Shown here in pieces: positions 15,882-29,322 of a stretch of DNA of 64,000 nt. The notes beneath the pieces were generated by a model, which saw nothing but the letters and a program-made list of their open reading frames with translations, ran no database searches and was not told where the DNA came from. Position 1 is the stretch's first letter. Each line of letters opens with the position of its first letter. The stretch lies in NCBI GenBank assembly GCA_027625915.1, contig JANTQA010000048.1:4526001-4590000 (forward strand), given 5' to 3'. The position numbers were made by a program, and so were the translations under genes. Source of the DNA: Anaeramoeba flamelloides (taxonomy: Eukaryota; Metamonada; Anaeramoebidae).

Positions 15882-17392
15882 TTTTCTTTTTATTTTTCAA
15901 CTAATAGTATATTATATATGACAATTTTTGATTTATGTTTTATTTAAAGTTTGTTAAAATTTTATTTGTATTTTTTTTTTTTTTTAGAAATTGGGAAATA
16001 GAGAAAAGAGGGTAAATAATAGACTGGGTTTTATTTGGAGATTCAAAAAAAAAAAAAGTATATAAGAAACAACATATTTCACAATAAAGATTTTTAGGAT
16101 TTTTTATTCTATTTTTTCCCTGGTTGGATTTTCTTTATATTGGGATAGAAGAGTTGTAACTGAAAGAGATCAAGATTAATTTACTTGTTAATACTGAAAT
16201 AATAAATCGTGAAAGCAAGGGTAATCAAAATAAAAAAAGAAAAAAGAAAAGGTAAAAAATATCAAATGTTTAAAGTAAATCAGATGAAAAACAAAAAAGA
16301 AATTAAAAAAATAATCAACAAATCCTAAAAGAAAATTCATGATTAATTATCTAATTAAAATAACCAAAAATATTATGTGTGATTTGGTATATTCTTAATT
16401 AATGATAGTATTGTTTGTGATTTTGGTTCTTTTACTTATTATAAACCTGTTTTAATTTTTATTATTAAAATCTGTTTTTTCATTTTTCTTTTTTCCTTTT
16501 TCCTTTTCGATTTTTTGCATTTCTTACGAATATTAGAAAAGTTGGTCTATATACTCATTGATAATTATAAAATATATTGATTTTAAGCTTAAATTTTCTT
16601 TAAGGGAATTTAAGTAAAAGAAGTATCTTGGGTTAAATTTGCACTTCTTCAATAATAATAAATGAAATAATTTTTAGTTATCATGTGAAAAATAATTTTT
16701 TAAAAAATCAAGAATATTGCAAAAAAAAATTAATTGGTCCAAAATTATCAACTTCTCATTTTTGCAATTTGTAATGAATATGTAAATAGATTGCAATTAT
16801 TTTTTTATCAAAAATGCAATTTTGAATATCAATATTGCTTTAATTGATAGACTTTGTTTTAAGATAAGTGCTTTTCCTATTTTTTTTCCTTCCGTTAAAT
16901 ATGAATAAATGATATTTTTCACTGAGAAAGACCTAAAAAATAGAGATCAGGAATTTTCTTACAGATCCCAAGTAAAGGTTTTCTAATTTATTAATATGTA
17001 GAAATACTAACAAATTTTAGAGTACATTACAAAAACTTTTAAATAAAAAATTATGCCTTAATTTTTAAGTTGCTTTTGAAGAAAATTCCAATAATTCTAA
17101 TACGACCCTGAATTTATCTATTAATCAAATTTTTATTCTGATATAAATTTTTAAAAAGTTGAAGATGGCTATAAGGAAGCTTTATATTGAAAAAAAAATC
17201 TTGAAACAATCACTATAAAAGATTTTTTTTTCAGGTATTTAAAAAAAAATTGTTTTTAAAATATAAAATAACTTTTAGTCTTGAAAATTAATTAAGATAA
17301 TACTTTTATTTTACACTTGAAATAACATTTTTTAATTTTTATATATCAAAATATATTTTTTTTTTTTTTTTTGTGAAGATGAACTTATTTAT

Positions 17393-17590
17393 TACAGTCA
17401 GTTTCACTTTTAAGGTACAAACTTTCAACGAAATTTAAGGCACAAAAAAATCTCAAATTAAAGTACAAAACTCAAATTATAGTAAAAATAAATTTTAAAA
17501 AAAAAATCCAAATTTTTTGCCTTAATTTAAGATTTTTTTGTGCCTTAAATTTCGTTGAAAGTTTGTGCCTTAAAAGTGAAACTGACTGTA
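17393..17590. mobile_element. MITE family A, copy 1 (best-preserved foldback)
   Basis: A 198-bp element that is almost entirely inverted repeat: it begins TACAGTCAGTTTCACTTTT and ends AAAAGTGAAACTGACTGTA, with arms of about 85 bases around a short A-rich centre. TA at both ends and CAGTC-type termini resemble Tc1/mariner-derived MITEs; the assignment is inference. It is the cleanest of four full copies in the window, suggesting more recent activity. Confidence 0.85.
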
Positions 17591-19004
17591 TTTTTTTTTT
17601 TCTATATTTGTTTTACTACTATTATCTTCAACTTTTCAAAATATTCTTCATAATAAAATTTTAATTCTTATTAAAATTCAGGTAATACTTTGAAATGTTA
17701 CTGAATATTAAAAGATTATTTTTTTTTAAGATGAAAAATTTGAGAATTAAATTTTTGAAACTTTTTTATATTAGAAACTGTTAAAAACATAATTAAATCT
17801 TTTCTGATTATTTGATATTAATTGGATATGTATAATACTAGAAATGAATTATCAGTTAAATATATATATCAACTAAAATTCAAAATTTTCCACACAGCTA
17901 AAACGTTCCAAATAATCACAATAATACAATTTCATTGAAATTGAAATAATTTTGAATTTTGTAAAATATGAAAATCATTTTTTAATCTTTTTAGTTTTTG
18001 TATTCATTTCATTTTTTGAATTGTGTAACTTGTTTCATTGGTCAAATTTTTTTTTGGAACAATTGATATTATGTTAAAGTTGGGTTGTTCCAAATAGAAG
18101 AACTCAAATATATTTAGTTGGTAGTATCTAACCATTTGATCGATCAATAATTCCTAATAGAATTTTTACAAATTAGTAATACATTTTTTTGTTTTACTCT
18201 CTCCAAAATTTTTGACACACTCTTGATTTATTTGTATTGATAATTATTTATTTATGGTTTTGAGAGTATTGTAATTTATAATAAAGTGTTAGAATTTCAA
18301 TTAGTGAATGGTTCTTATTTTATATTTCTTCGAGAATTGATTAAATAATTTTTTTTCTTCACAAATTGAATTTTGGTGTGTTAAAAAATTTGAATTGGGG
18401 TTTATATATAAACAAATAAAAGATTTTTAGATAGATTCATATTATGATAAAAACAAAAATAGGAGAAATCTAAAATTGAATTTTAAATATTGGCATTTGG
18501 CTTGATAAAAAAAAACACAAAGAAAATTGTTAATCTTAATAAAATTAATTTCAATTTCAATAAATTTATCAAGATCTATCAACAAAAAAAATTTTTTCTT
18601 ATTGATTAAAAAAAAATTACAGGGAGGTTTCAGATTCAACTATTATATAGATGATAAATATTTGGTCAGGTAGAATAAGATTCTAATAGGTATAATATAT
18701 GGATTAATATAAAAATAAATATATAAATTTTTAATCAATCTATATCCCAGGATTATTTATACAACTTGTGAAAATAATTTATTTAGAATAAATAATCATG
18801 AAAAGTATTTTTCAAAAAAAAAAAAAAAGAAAGAAAGAAAACATTTGTTATTTTTATTTTTTTGATAACTTCACATATAATAAATACTGTTGGGTAATCA
18901 GAGATTTTATCTTCATAAAATATGTATTAAAATAAACTCTTTTTCAACCACAGTGGTCCGGTTTTAGTGAAGAAAACAAACATATCCAATTATATAAATC
19001 CATT

Positions 19005-19530
19005 ATTCTTCTCAAATTAATTTTCAATTTTAGATTTAAAATATTTTTTTCGAATTTTGACACTTTTTACTTTATTTTACTTTTTTATTTTCTTCTTATT
19101 TTCTTTTTTTCATTTTTTTTAGTTATCTCTATCCTTTTTCTTTAAAAAAATTCAATTCAAACAAAACAATGTTAATGCTCGGAATAAATATTAAAATAAA
19201 TTAGGCTTTGTAATTTCTTTGTAATTTAATACGTTTAATATTAAAAAAAAAATCTTATTGTAAAAATTGTAATTTTCCACAATAAATTGAAATTCTTTGG
19301 ATGGGATATTTTAATGAAATGGGCAATTTTTTTTCTGAAATTTAGTTTTTTTTTTTTTTTGAAAATATAATGTTTGTCAGGGCTTTTCTTTTCTGATCAT
19401 GTATACTAATAAATCATTTTTCTTTATTTATAAACAATAGCATGTTGTTTGATTCTTAAAAGGGTGAATATTTCATTTTTGGTTGGGTATTTTTGAGTGA
19501 AATGGAGTTTATGTACCAATTTTTAAATCA
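19005..19530. repeat. Dispersed repeat S4, copy 1
   Basis: Diverged but colinear with 26985-27415. Shared landmarks in order are AGGCTTTGTAAT, TAATCTTATT-like, TTTTCCACA, GTTTGATTCTTAAA and GAAAT-GAGTTTAT. A fragment also occurs at 35240-35345. No ends or coding capacity were recognised. Confidence 0.55.
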
Positions 19531-20753
19531 ACCGTTCCTAGTATTTTGTTTTTTTTTAAAAAAAAAAAAAAGTTTAAAAATCGATTTTTCCAGGTTCTAT
19601 CAAGAATTTTTTTAAAATTAAATACAAGGAAATTAGAAAAAAATACATCCATCATTAAGAGTTCCTTTTGTTATATTTTGATTTTTTATTTAATTCTGAT
19701 AATATATTTAAATAGGGAATCAATTATTTTGAAGAATAAAAGATAAATCAAAAATATATGAATTGGGGATATTAAAAATTAATATATAAATAATTCAAGA
19801 TTAGTATAATTTTCTATGGGATTATCCAGTCTAGGAAAATTATCTTAAAATAAGAATATCTTGTTTAAAAAAAACAAATATTTCGAATGTATTTAATAAA
19901 AATTTTTTGATTATATTTTATTGGAAAAAGAGATTCATCACATTTATTATCTCTAGTGGATAACGGATGAATCTTTAAGTTCATGAAATCAATTATAAAA
20001 TAAAATTATGAAATTTGTGTAACTGAGATAAACTAACAACTCCTCCCTGTTTACCACATAAAAAAAATTAAAAAAATTTTTTTTGCGATTTTAAAGTAAA
20101 AAAAAATATGAAAAATAAACAAAAAAAAATGACAGAATCGAAGAAAACATACTGTTATTAAAATCTCGAGAACAATAACCTCAAATATTTGTTTTTTTTT
20201 TTTTTTTTGAAAAGTATAAATGTAATTCTTTTCAATAGTTTTTAAGAATTTAGTTTTGAATTATTAATTGTTGTGAATTAAGGCATTCTATTCAAAATCC
20301 AGTTTAAACAAGTAAGAAGTTAAGATTAATGATTGAAATTAAAAACATAAAAAGAATCTTTTTTATTCCAAAGTTTCCAAAATTAAATTACTTTTTGTAT
20401 TTTCCAAAAAGTATCAACATTTTAACTTGACACGAAATTAGTAATTATATAAAATTAATAAAATAATCTTTAGATCAATGTAAATTCTTCAAAAACCTAA
20501 TAAATTATGTTTTAAAAAGATTTCATTAAGAAATTAAAAAAACAAAGTCGATATAAAAAAAAAAACAAATTATCGGCGTTTTTTATTTTATTTTATAGTT
20601 AAAAAACAACTATTATTAATAAAGAAAAAAAAAAAACGAATTTTCTCATTTTAAAATTTCTATAACATAAAACAAACAAAAAAATATGAATAAAAAATCA
20701 AAATAAATCTCATAATTTGTAAAAAAAATAAAAATTCAATAATAAAATGAATA

Positions 20754-23177
20754 TTAGAAATTTTTTTTATCAAAATGTGTTGAATATTTATCTCTAAATA
20801 ATCTACCTGGTTGATACCATTCAGGGGTATTTTTAGAATTTCTGACAAAAATATTTTCATTGTTGAAATTTTCATTATTAATTTTATTATCATTGTGTTG
20901 GCCATTCACGGAGCCAAAATCGGGTGTTTTTATGATGATTTTTGAATCGTTGAAATCATCAAACAAATTGTTACAATTTTGATCTAATGAAAAATTGTTT
21001 GAGGAATCAAAACTAAATAAAGGAGAGTTCATAACCAATGGCGAAAAGATTAAGTTGTGGGCAACAAGCTGTGGTGATTCTTTAAATAAGCCCGGGCTGA
21101 AGGTCAATTTACTATTGAGGTATCTTAAATTCTGATAGGGGCTTTGGCTCTCTTGTGTTTTTTTTAATGGGTTGTTTAGAACTTTAAAATGTATTTTGAG
21201 ATTGTCTTTGGGAACACTTTGTTGATTGTTTGAAGTTAAATTTACATTCTTATTAATTTTAGTTGTTAAATTATTGCCTTGATTGACTTTGGTCAATTCT
21301 TTATCCGTGGCATTTGTTTGTTTGTTGGATGTGATATTTGGTTTATTTGTTTCGTTGGTATTATTTTGGCTATTATCAATTTTTTTTTTTTTTGATTTGA
21401 TAACAATTCGGAATTTGGTTTTTTTTTTTCGATTTGTTTTTGAAAAATTTTTTTTTGAATTTAAATTGGTTAAAGATTCAACCCCTTCCTCTTTGAAATC
21501 ATTTTTAATATGGCTTTTATTTATATTACAAATTTTTGATATATTTGTAAAATTTTCATTCAAATTTTTTAGTGTTCTTTTGTTTTTTTTGTGATTAACT
21601 TGCTCGTATTTGTTTTGTATTTTTTGTGTCAACTCTTGGAATTTCAATAATAGTTTTTTCTTTTCTTTTCTTTTTTCTAGAATCGTATATATGTTTTCCT
21701 TCATGTTTACAAAGTGGTTTTCCTGTTGGCAATTCCACGTGACTGTTTCACTTGGTTGATCTTCACTAATTAAGCCTAAAATTTTATACACAGAAATAAC
21801 AACTGCTAATCTTTGTCGGGTAAATGTTGTTTTTTTAACAATCATATTACGTGTTAAATTTCCTATTAATCAAGTTTATTATTTTAGAAGCAAAAGAATG
21901 ATAATTATCATTATAAGAAGAAGAAGATTAATAAATAAATTCAATTCGAGTTACAAAATATATAAACAAAAAAATCTCCATTTTGCTATTGTAGCTTTTT
22001 CTCGATAGATCTATATAACATTTATTTCACAAGATTACAAATTTAAAGAAATACCAAAAATTGAAATTTAAATGGGATCTAATTTCTACTGATTTTCTTT
22101 TACTGTTATTTTCCAATTAATAAAGGAAAATTTTTATTTCAATTTCCAAAATGTATATTAATTATAACTGCTACAATCAAATTAATTGAGTAAAAATTTT
22201 TACTTAGAGTTCACTAAATTAGTTTAATTAAATGTTCTAAAAATATCATTTCTAAACGATTAGTTCAATATTTTAGGTGTTTTCAACTAATTATTCATCG
22301 AGAAATATTTTGGAATTTGAAACTAAAAATTTTCATTTTTTAATTGGGAAAATAATAGGATTGCAAAATTCTTCATAATGTGTCATTTAGGATTTTTAAA
22401 GTTCCCCTAATTGCTGACAACAAAATATCGAATTAAACAAATAAACACAGAACCCAAATTTCAATCTAATTCTTGGAAATTTATTCATACAGAAAAAGAA
22501 GATAATGAAACGAAAATTTTGTGCCATTGATCATCCAAATAACAGTAGGAGATTTCCAAAAACAAAATATTACCTTTTTTTAAAAGTCTGATCATAAGAA
22601 AAGAAAGGATGCCAATTGTACGACTTGACCGTGAGCTTTCGAAATTACTGTTTTTGGCTAAATTTTGTGAGACTTGTGTTGTTTGTGGGTTAATTTTGAA
22701 GTTCATTTTAGTGTGTGATCGAGTTCTGTAACCGCAGTAATCAATGGGTTCGCTTGTTTGTAACAAATCGTTATTTGGCTTGGCTACAAGGGCCTTTGGG
22801 GTTTCTTCTTGTAAATCCATCTCCTCAAGTTTCACTTTTGCTTCAGATTTATTTTTCTTTTGATTTAAAACGCTTTCCCAAACATAGCTTAAAATGTATA
22901 CCATTTCGTTGCCCTTTTGGTTTCGTTCATTTGAACTTCCACCCTTTAGAACTACTCTGTTTTGAATTAAGAGCTGGATTAGGATATTCTTGATCTGGTG
23001 AATTTTGGTTTGTGTGTAAAAATCTTTTAGCTCATTCCTCGTCTCGATAAAATTGCTTGTTAACTCATTGACATCCAACAAATCGCCACTTTTTTTGTTT
23101 GTGTACAAGTATTTGCCCAATTTTAAAAATAAGGAGAAAAGTGTTCTTTTTCTTGTTGTTTTTGTTTGTTGATCCAT
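20754..23177 (-). CDS. Two-exon tandem winged-helix protein, DP/E2F-like
   Basis: Predicted complement(join(20754..21862,22574..23177)), 570 codons. The donor AAG/GTAATA and acceptor TTAATAG/GA flank a 711-bp intron and join in phase (G+GA). Domain 1 (about residues 12-105) begins TLFSLFLKLGKYLYTN, then LLDVNELTSNF, an insert, and TKIHQIKNILIQLLIQNRVV. This spacing resembles the DP winged helix (F..K......YNEVADELV.EF...NIRRRVYDALNVL). Domain 2 spans the splice: TIGILSFLMIRLLKKG, then FTRQRLAVVISVYKILGLI and VTWNC, resembling the E2F pattern (SLGLLT.KF, RRIYDI.NVLE..GLI, I.W). A Lys-rich coiled coil follows (about 253-300). Near residues 485-505, FSLDQNCNNLFDDF resembles the E2F pocket-binding motif, and several Ser-Pro sites lie just before it. 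Two DNA-binding domains in one chain would suit an E2F7/8 (DEL) arrangement. The key RRxYD residues are not conserved, so the family call is tentative; the gene itself is well supported. Confidence 0.72.
21863..22573 (-). other. Intron of the DP/E2F-like gene
   Basis: 711 bp, A/T-rich, GT..AG on the minus strand. It contains nothing else recognisable. The in-frame joining of two winged-helix halves across it is the main support. Confidence 0.65.
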
Positions 23178-24524
23178 TATTATCTTTTTCTTTTCTTTTT
23201 GCTTTGTGTTTATTGTGAATAGGTGTGATCAAGATTTGAAACCGGCTATAAAATGTCTATTTTGTTGGTGTTTTTGTTTGTGAGTTAGTTTTTGTCCAAA
23301 AGATAAAAAAAAATTATAAACAATAACCTATGGTTCTCTTCTAAAAAAAAATAAATTTCAAATTAAATTAAAAGTTATAATTGTATTTAAATGAATCTCA
23401 AATTTTTACACACCACTACGAATGGTTTCTTCAATGAACAAGTTGGAAAAGTTATTTCAAATAAATCTAAAGTATATTTTTAGTTTGTTTATTGTTAAAA
23501 AAAGAATTTAATATCCTACCACTAGTCTTCTGTACCCTTTTTTAAAAATATATAAATTCGAATAAAAATTTCTCAGTTTTTCAAAAAGTAAAATGAAATA
23601 ATTTTATTTAGAAAAATGTAATCAAAAAAAGTTATAAGTTATATTCAATAATTTTCAGTTTTCTAGGCACTGCATACACGGAAATGAAATGCTTGGTCAT
23701 TAATTTCTTGTTTAAATCAAGATTTTTTAAAATTATCCATAATTGTATATTTTTCACAAACAGATCTATGATCTCAAAAATCTTCCAAATGATTCATAAA
23801 ATTTATCAAGGATAATTAAAAATATGAACTCCTATTAAAGAAACCAAAAAATCACTTTTTTAATTCTTCAGCCAACGTGACTACAAAAAAAAAACAGTAT
23901 TTATTTCAATTCAAAATCAATAAGTAAAAAAAGAATTATTAATTGGCAAATTCCAAAATAAAAAATCATGATAAAGTCAATCTTGAGAGAAAAAGAGATT
24001 AAAGTACTCTTTATTTCATATTACATTTTTATTTTTTACCAATGTGAGGCCAAAATGTTAACTATTATTTCTGATATTAGACATTTTGAAAAGATCTTTT
24101 TGTGCATTTTCTTTTTAAAAAAGAGTAAAGTGGATAAATTAATAAGGTACTTTTATCCTTCTTAACAGGTGAAAAACTACGCTTAAATAAGAATTGCTCT
24201 AACTTTATAATTTGCTGAACAATTCACGAAGGATATACCCAAACAAATAATTAAAAGTTCTCAATAAAAAAAATATTTTTTGTAATCTACATTGTTTCCA
24301 AAAATAGTTTTGTAATTCAAGAGTGAGTTGGCTTTTGTGGTTGTTTTCTTCAATTTTTGTAACGGAAATTTAGATCAAAGATCTGAGTAGGTAGTAAAAA
24401 ATTGTATAACAACTTTGAACTCCGTTTTATTGAACTCCCAATTCTGCTACAGATAAATGAAAAATTAAAGAATTTTGAATAAAAGAAAACAGATCAAAAA
24501 ATATCAACAATAATTTATTTTTTA

Positions 24525-25005
24525 TACAGTGGCGTAACTAACCCTTGTTTTTTATTTTAACCCATTACTAAAATTTAACTCATGCAAAAAATATTGGCTG
24601 ACTCTAGAAATAAAAGAAACAAATCAATGGGGTGACAACAGTAAATAAACAAGAAATAGGGTTCTTTAAATAAATTTTAAAAAAGAATTATGAAGATATT
24701 GAAAGATTAAAATGTTATTTTTTTGACAAAAAAAATGTGCAAAATTTCATTTTTTGAATTTTTATAAAAAAATCATTTAATCTCACAAATTTTGTAAATA
24801 TGATGAAATTTTTGAAACAAAAGCATTTAATATAATTGAGCCATTTTGATTAATCAAAGATCTAACATCTAAAGTCAATTTGGTTCTGAACCAAGAATCT
24901 ATAAGTGATTTCTGGTCTTCCAATACCCAAGTCTGAAAAAAAAACACGAGTTAAATTTTAGTAATGGGTTAAAGGTTGTCAACACAGGTTATTTCCAACA
25001 CTGTA
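24525..25005. mobile_element. MITE family D (CAGTG-ended inverted-repeat element)
   Basis: 481 bp, starting TACAGTGGCGTAACTAACC and ending AACACTGTA. Subterminal arms TTTAACCCATTACTAAAAT and ATTTTAGTAATGGGTTAAA are exact complements, with shorter pairing outside them. TA flanks and the CAGTG start are typical of Tc1/mariner relatives. On the minus strand a frame of about 52 codons (24780-24940; LEDQKSLIDSWFRTKL within it) is open, possibly a remnant of an element-encoded protein, but no family is recognised. Only one copy is in the window. Confidence 0.75.
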
Positions 25006-26984
25006 TGATTTAAAAAATTTAATGAAAAAAAACTATTTTTTCCAATTCAAATCAAAATAACTGTTATTTTAGCAACTTTAGTATTTTTTCACCACAAATT
25101 ACCAAGGTTTTGTGACGAAAATTAGAGTATTTTTTTTTTTTTTCATATTATTTGGTTTTTTTCTTTATGAAGAGATCCTTTCAGTGGTTTCGGTTTATTT
25201 CAATAATTGCAAAAGTATCAAAGAATTTATTTTTCAATATTAATTAGAAATTCTCTTGTATTTGTAGGGTGGTTTAATAAAATATTTGATTTGTTTTGAT
25301 TATTCGAAACTTCCTAGATCAAGACAATTCTGATAGTTATCGGGTATTTTTTATTTATTTTCTTCTTTCATTTATTGAATTATACGATCCCCAGTATTTT
25401 TATCAATGATTCCTTTTAAACAAAAATTTTGATAGTCATTTTTCACTTTTTTTCCTATTCTTCGTTCCCTTTTCAAATAGTAAATTTTTTTTACATACTG
25501 GTATTTTAATTATAAATGGGAAAAATTTTCGACTTCCTTTTCAATATTTTTCTTTCTCAAACACAGTTCTCAGAGAAGTAAGTAGCAATTTGTAGCCACT
25601 ATATAAAATTATTATTTGAAAAAACGAAGTGAAAATTTATACCATTTATAATTCAAATTTCGTAACACTCACCCCCCAAAAAAAAAAAAGCAGAAATTGT
25701 TTTGGAGTTTTTTCACCTATATCAAAAAAATAGCTATTTTAAATATCAGGGTAAATACCTCTGTATAGTTGAAAAAAAATCAAAATATATCTGTTAAATA
25801 CACTACCAGGAATAAATAAATTCCGAAAATACAAAGTTAGCTAAAATTACATCTTTGGTTTATATAATATATCAAATATATCAAGTGATGTAGATCTGAA
25901 AAATATAGTATCCTTTTTTATATTTTTTTTTAAGTTTACTTCTTGAGAAAAATAACTTTTATAAATTAGATTTTCAAATTTAATATAATTTTATTTAATT
26001 AAGAAAAGATATCTACTAAACTTATTTATATCCGAATACCACCTTTTTCAAATATCCCAGTTTTTGAAAAAAAAAAAAAACATCTGTTTTGAGATTTTTT
26101 TTTATTGAATTAAGCTATATAAAACGAACTTTAGATTAAACATTAAGCAAAGAAAAAATAACCAATGTTAAAACAATTTACAGAAAAATTAAAAAAAACA
26201 GAAAATATAAGTTAAAAATAAAATGATAAAAAATAAAAATTAATAAACTAAAAAATCATTCTTTCAATTTAATTTACCGATATTTTTTGAAAGAAATATT
26301 TGATTTTATTTTATAATTGAAAAATATAATTCTTTTTAGACTATTAAAAAAAATGATAAAAATAATTTCTCTACTAAATCAAAAAAAAAAAATTTCAAAA
26401 ATTTTATACGGAAAATGAAAAAAATATTACTGATAACTTTCATATTATTTTTTCAATTCCAATTGATATTTAATATGTAAGTAATTTTTTTTTCAAAATT
26501 ATTATGGTTAATAACGGTTATTATGCGAGTGTATTTCAAAAATATAAAATTTTCAGATTTTTTTTTTTAAAAAGTTCCCAAATGGCATAACTTTATGTTT
26601 TTAGTAGAAAAAATAATTGTAATATTTGTTTGTGAAAAAAAAATTCAATATTTATTGTGAAATATTTCACTGTAAATAACACTATATGGTAAAATAGGAT
26701 GTAGAAAGAAATATAATTAATACCCTTCTTTTTTCATATAATTTGAGTGAACCCTTATTGAAAATTAATAAAAAAATTTAAATTATTATTTTATAATTAA
26801 AAATAATTAAATCATTATTATGACGTATGTTCCAAGATAGTCTACGGATGTATAAAATGACTTAATTCAGATAATAAAGTCTTTTTCATACAAATCAGCC
26901 CATTTTTTATTGAAACAGGAAAATTTTTTTCGGTTTCATCCAGTATTTTTTTCATAATAAATATTTAATTTTAAGATCAAAATT

Positions 26985-27415
26985 ATTTTTTCTTATTTAC
27001 TTAATTTTTTGAATTTCACAATTTTATTGTGTTTTTTTCTTTTTGCTTTTTTTTTGAAGTTAATTGAAAAAAAAAGTTTAAAAAATCTAAATTATCTTTA
27101 TCAAAATTGAGGCTTTGTAATATCTTTTAAAATGAATATATTAACAATTAAATAATCTTATTACCAACAATTTTTATTTTCCACAGAAATTGAGATATTT
27201 AAAACTAGACATTAGAATTAAAGTGAACTAATTTTTTTTTTTTTTTTTAAATATGGTTTGTACAGGCATTTCTTTTATGAATCACAACTTTAATACGAAG
27301 TTTATTATTTCTCAGATTTTAAAACAATCAGAGTTTGATTGATTCTTAAAAAAAACCGTGGATTTACCATTTTTTACTAGTATACTTTTAGCGAAATAGA
27401 GTTTATTTCCTTCTT
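26985..27415. repeat. Dispersed repeat S4, copy 2
   Basis: Colinear with 19005-19530 over most of its length with many small differences; see that entry for landmarks. Confidence 0.5.
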
Positions 27416-28220
27416 CTTTGGAATTTATTATTTAGATATTTTTAAGATGATATTTTAGAATTTTTAATAATTATTCTTTTGTATGTTTACAAAATTAATT
27501 TATCATTTTTTTTTTTAATTCCTAATAAAAATTAAAAATACCCAATTATTTGGTATCAAGAGTTTCCCAAAAAAAGAAATAATTTACAAATCGTTATACT
27601 GAAATGTATATAATTTTCAAAATTAATTTTAAAATAATAGTTTAAAAATTTCACCTTAATTTAAAAATACTTTGAATTTGAAATTTAATCATTTGGATCA
27701 AGAGATCGAAAACATATCAAAAAAAAAAATAATATTTACTTTTGAAAAAAAAACAAAAATACAGGAATTATATTTATAATCAGATCAATAGAAATTTTAT
27801 TCTATTTGATTTAATAGTAAATTTGATTAACATTTCTTCTTTAAAAATAATTATAGAATAATAATCGAATCTCAATATATTATCGAATTTTATTGAAAAC
27901 TAGCAATAACAAAAATTCTTATTACTCTATAACTTTAACTTTATTTTAATTTTGAATCCTCTCGTGTTAAATCATTTTAATGACTCTTTTATTGCTTAAA
28001 AAACCCACTTCCGATACAAAAAAATTGTCAAAAAGATAAAAATAAAACGAGAGATCCAAAGATTGTTAATCTTTTTTTAATTTTTTTTTTATTCAACTCA
28101 ATATTCCCTTTTAAATTTTGTAAATACGTTCAATTCAGAATAATAGTAGAATACCAGAAGTTTAGAATTTCATTTTTTTTTAATTAATCATCATTTTATC
28201 AGAAAACAGAACTGATTATT

Positions 28221-28421
28221 TACAATCAGTTTCACTTTTAAGGCACAAACTTTCAACTTAATTTAAGATACAAAAAAATCTCAAAACAAGGCACAAAATG
28301 TTAATTTTTTTTTTTTATAATCTATTTTACTAGAACCTGAATTTTGTTGCCTTAATTTGAGATTTTTATTTTGCCTTTAATTTCGTTGATAGTTTGTGCC
28401 ATAAAAGTGGAACTGATTGTA
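28221..28421. mobile_element. MITE family A, copy 2
   Basis: Begins TACAATCAGTTTCACTTTT and ends AAAAGTGGAACTGATTGTA. Internal CCTTAATTTGAGATTTTT matches copy 1. Length 201 bp with moderate divergence between arms. Confidence 0.82.
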
Positions 28422-29122
28422 TTTTCTTTCCTTTAATTAAATGTTATGAGTAAAAGTATAACCTTAAAAATAATATAATCTATTTTTCAGGAAAAAATAC
28501 GATACAATAATAGAATTTTGAGATCTGAAAAACACTTAAAGCACTTCACATTTCCCAAATTAGACTAAAAAATTCAACTTATAAATAGGTAATAGTGTAG
28601 TTTTATTAATTTGTATGAAAATAATTGTAATAATAGACTTATTCTAAAACAACTTTGAATTCTAAAAAACAACGAGAAATAGTGAAATTGAAAAGGGTGT
28701 TTCGTTGCGATGGTAAAATAATTGACTGGTATCTTTAAAACTCTACTATTTACAAGAATTTAATTTCTCTGTAACGTGTAGATTTTTGCTATTTATCTAT
28801 TTCAGAAAAAACCAGTTTCCTTGTTTGGGCATATTCGGAATTGGGGTTTGAAAAAAATTCCAAATTTTGGATTTGTCACACACACTTTTCTGATACTCTT
28901 TTGAAAATTTTTAAAAAGCCAAACTTTCATTTTTCTCGTTTCTATTTCCTTAAATAATATTTTGATTGATTTACTAATATTTAAATTATAAATGATTTCT
29001 ATTTTTAATTTATTTAATTCAATTTATTTTTTTATATAGAGTTTGTAAATTAAAATTTTCTTCTTTGAGAACTCTATTTGAGAAAGAAAAATATAGAAAA
29101 AGCAGTGAAAATATATTCCATT

Positions 29123-29322
29123 TACAACCAGTTCCGCTCTAAGGTATAAACTTTCAAGGAAATTTAAGGAACAATAAAATCTCAAATTAAGGCTCAAATT
29201 TGTAGAATTTTTTTTTTTATAATTTATTTTACAAGAATCCAAATTTTATACCTTAATTTGAGATTTTTTTTATGACTTAAATTTCGTTGAAAGTTTATCC
29301 CTTCAAAGTTGAATGGACTGTA
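29123..29322. mobile_element. MITE family A, copy 3
   Basis: Begins TACAACCAGTTCCGCTCT and ends TTGAATGGACTGTA. The internal arms (TCAAATTAAGG and CCTTAATTTGAGA) match copies 1 and 2. It is the more diverged of the uninterrupted copies. Confidence 0.78.

Larger units (their letters stand above)
14625..20753. other. Long gene-free spacer
   Basis: About 6 kb upstream of the actin gene and downstream of the DP/E2F-like gene. It holds an old segmental duplication (15050-15425), MITE E copy 2, MITE A copy 1 and one copy of another dispersed repeat (19005-19530). No convincing coding stretch was seen; open frames here are A/T-run artefacts. Confidence 0.55.
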
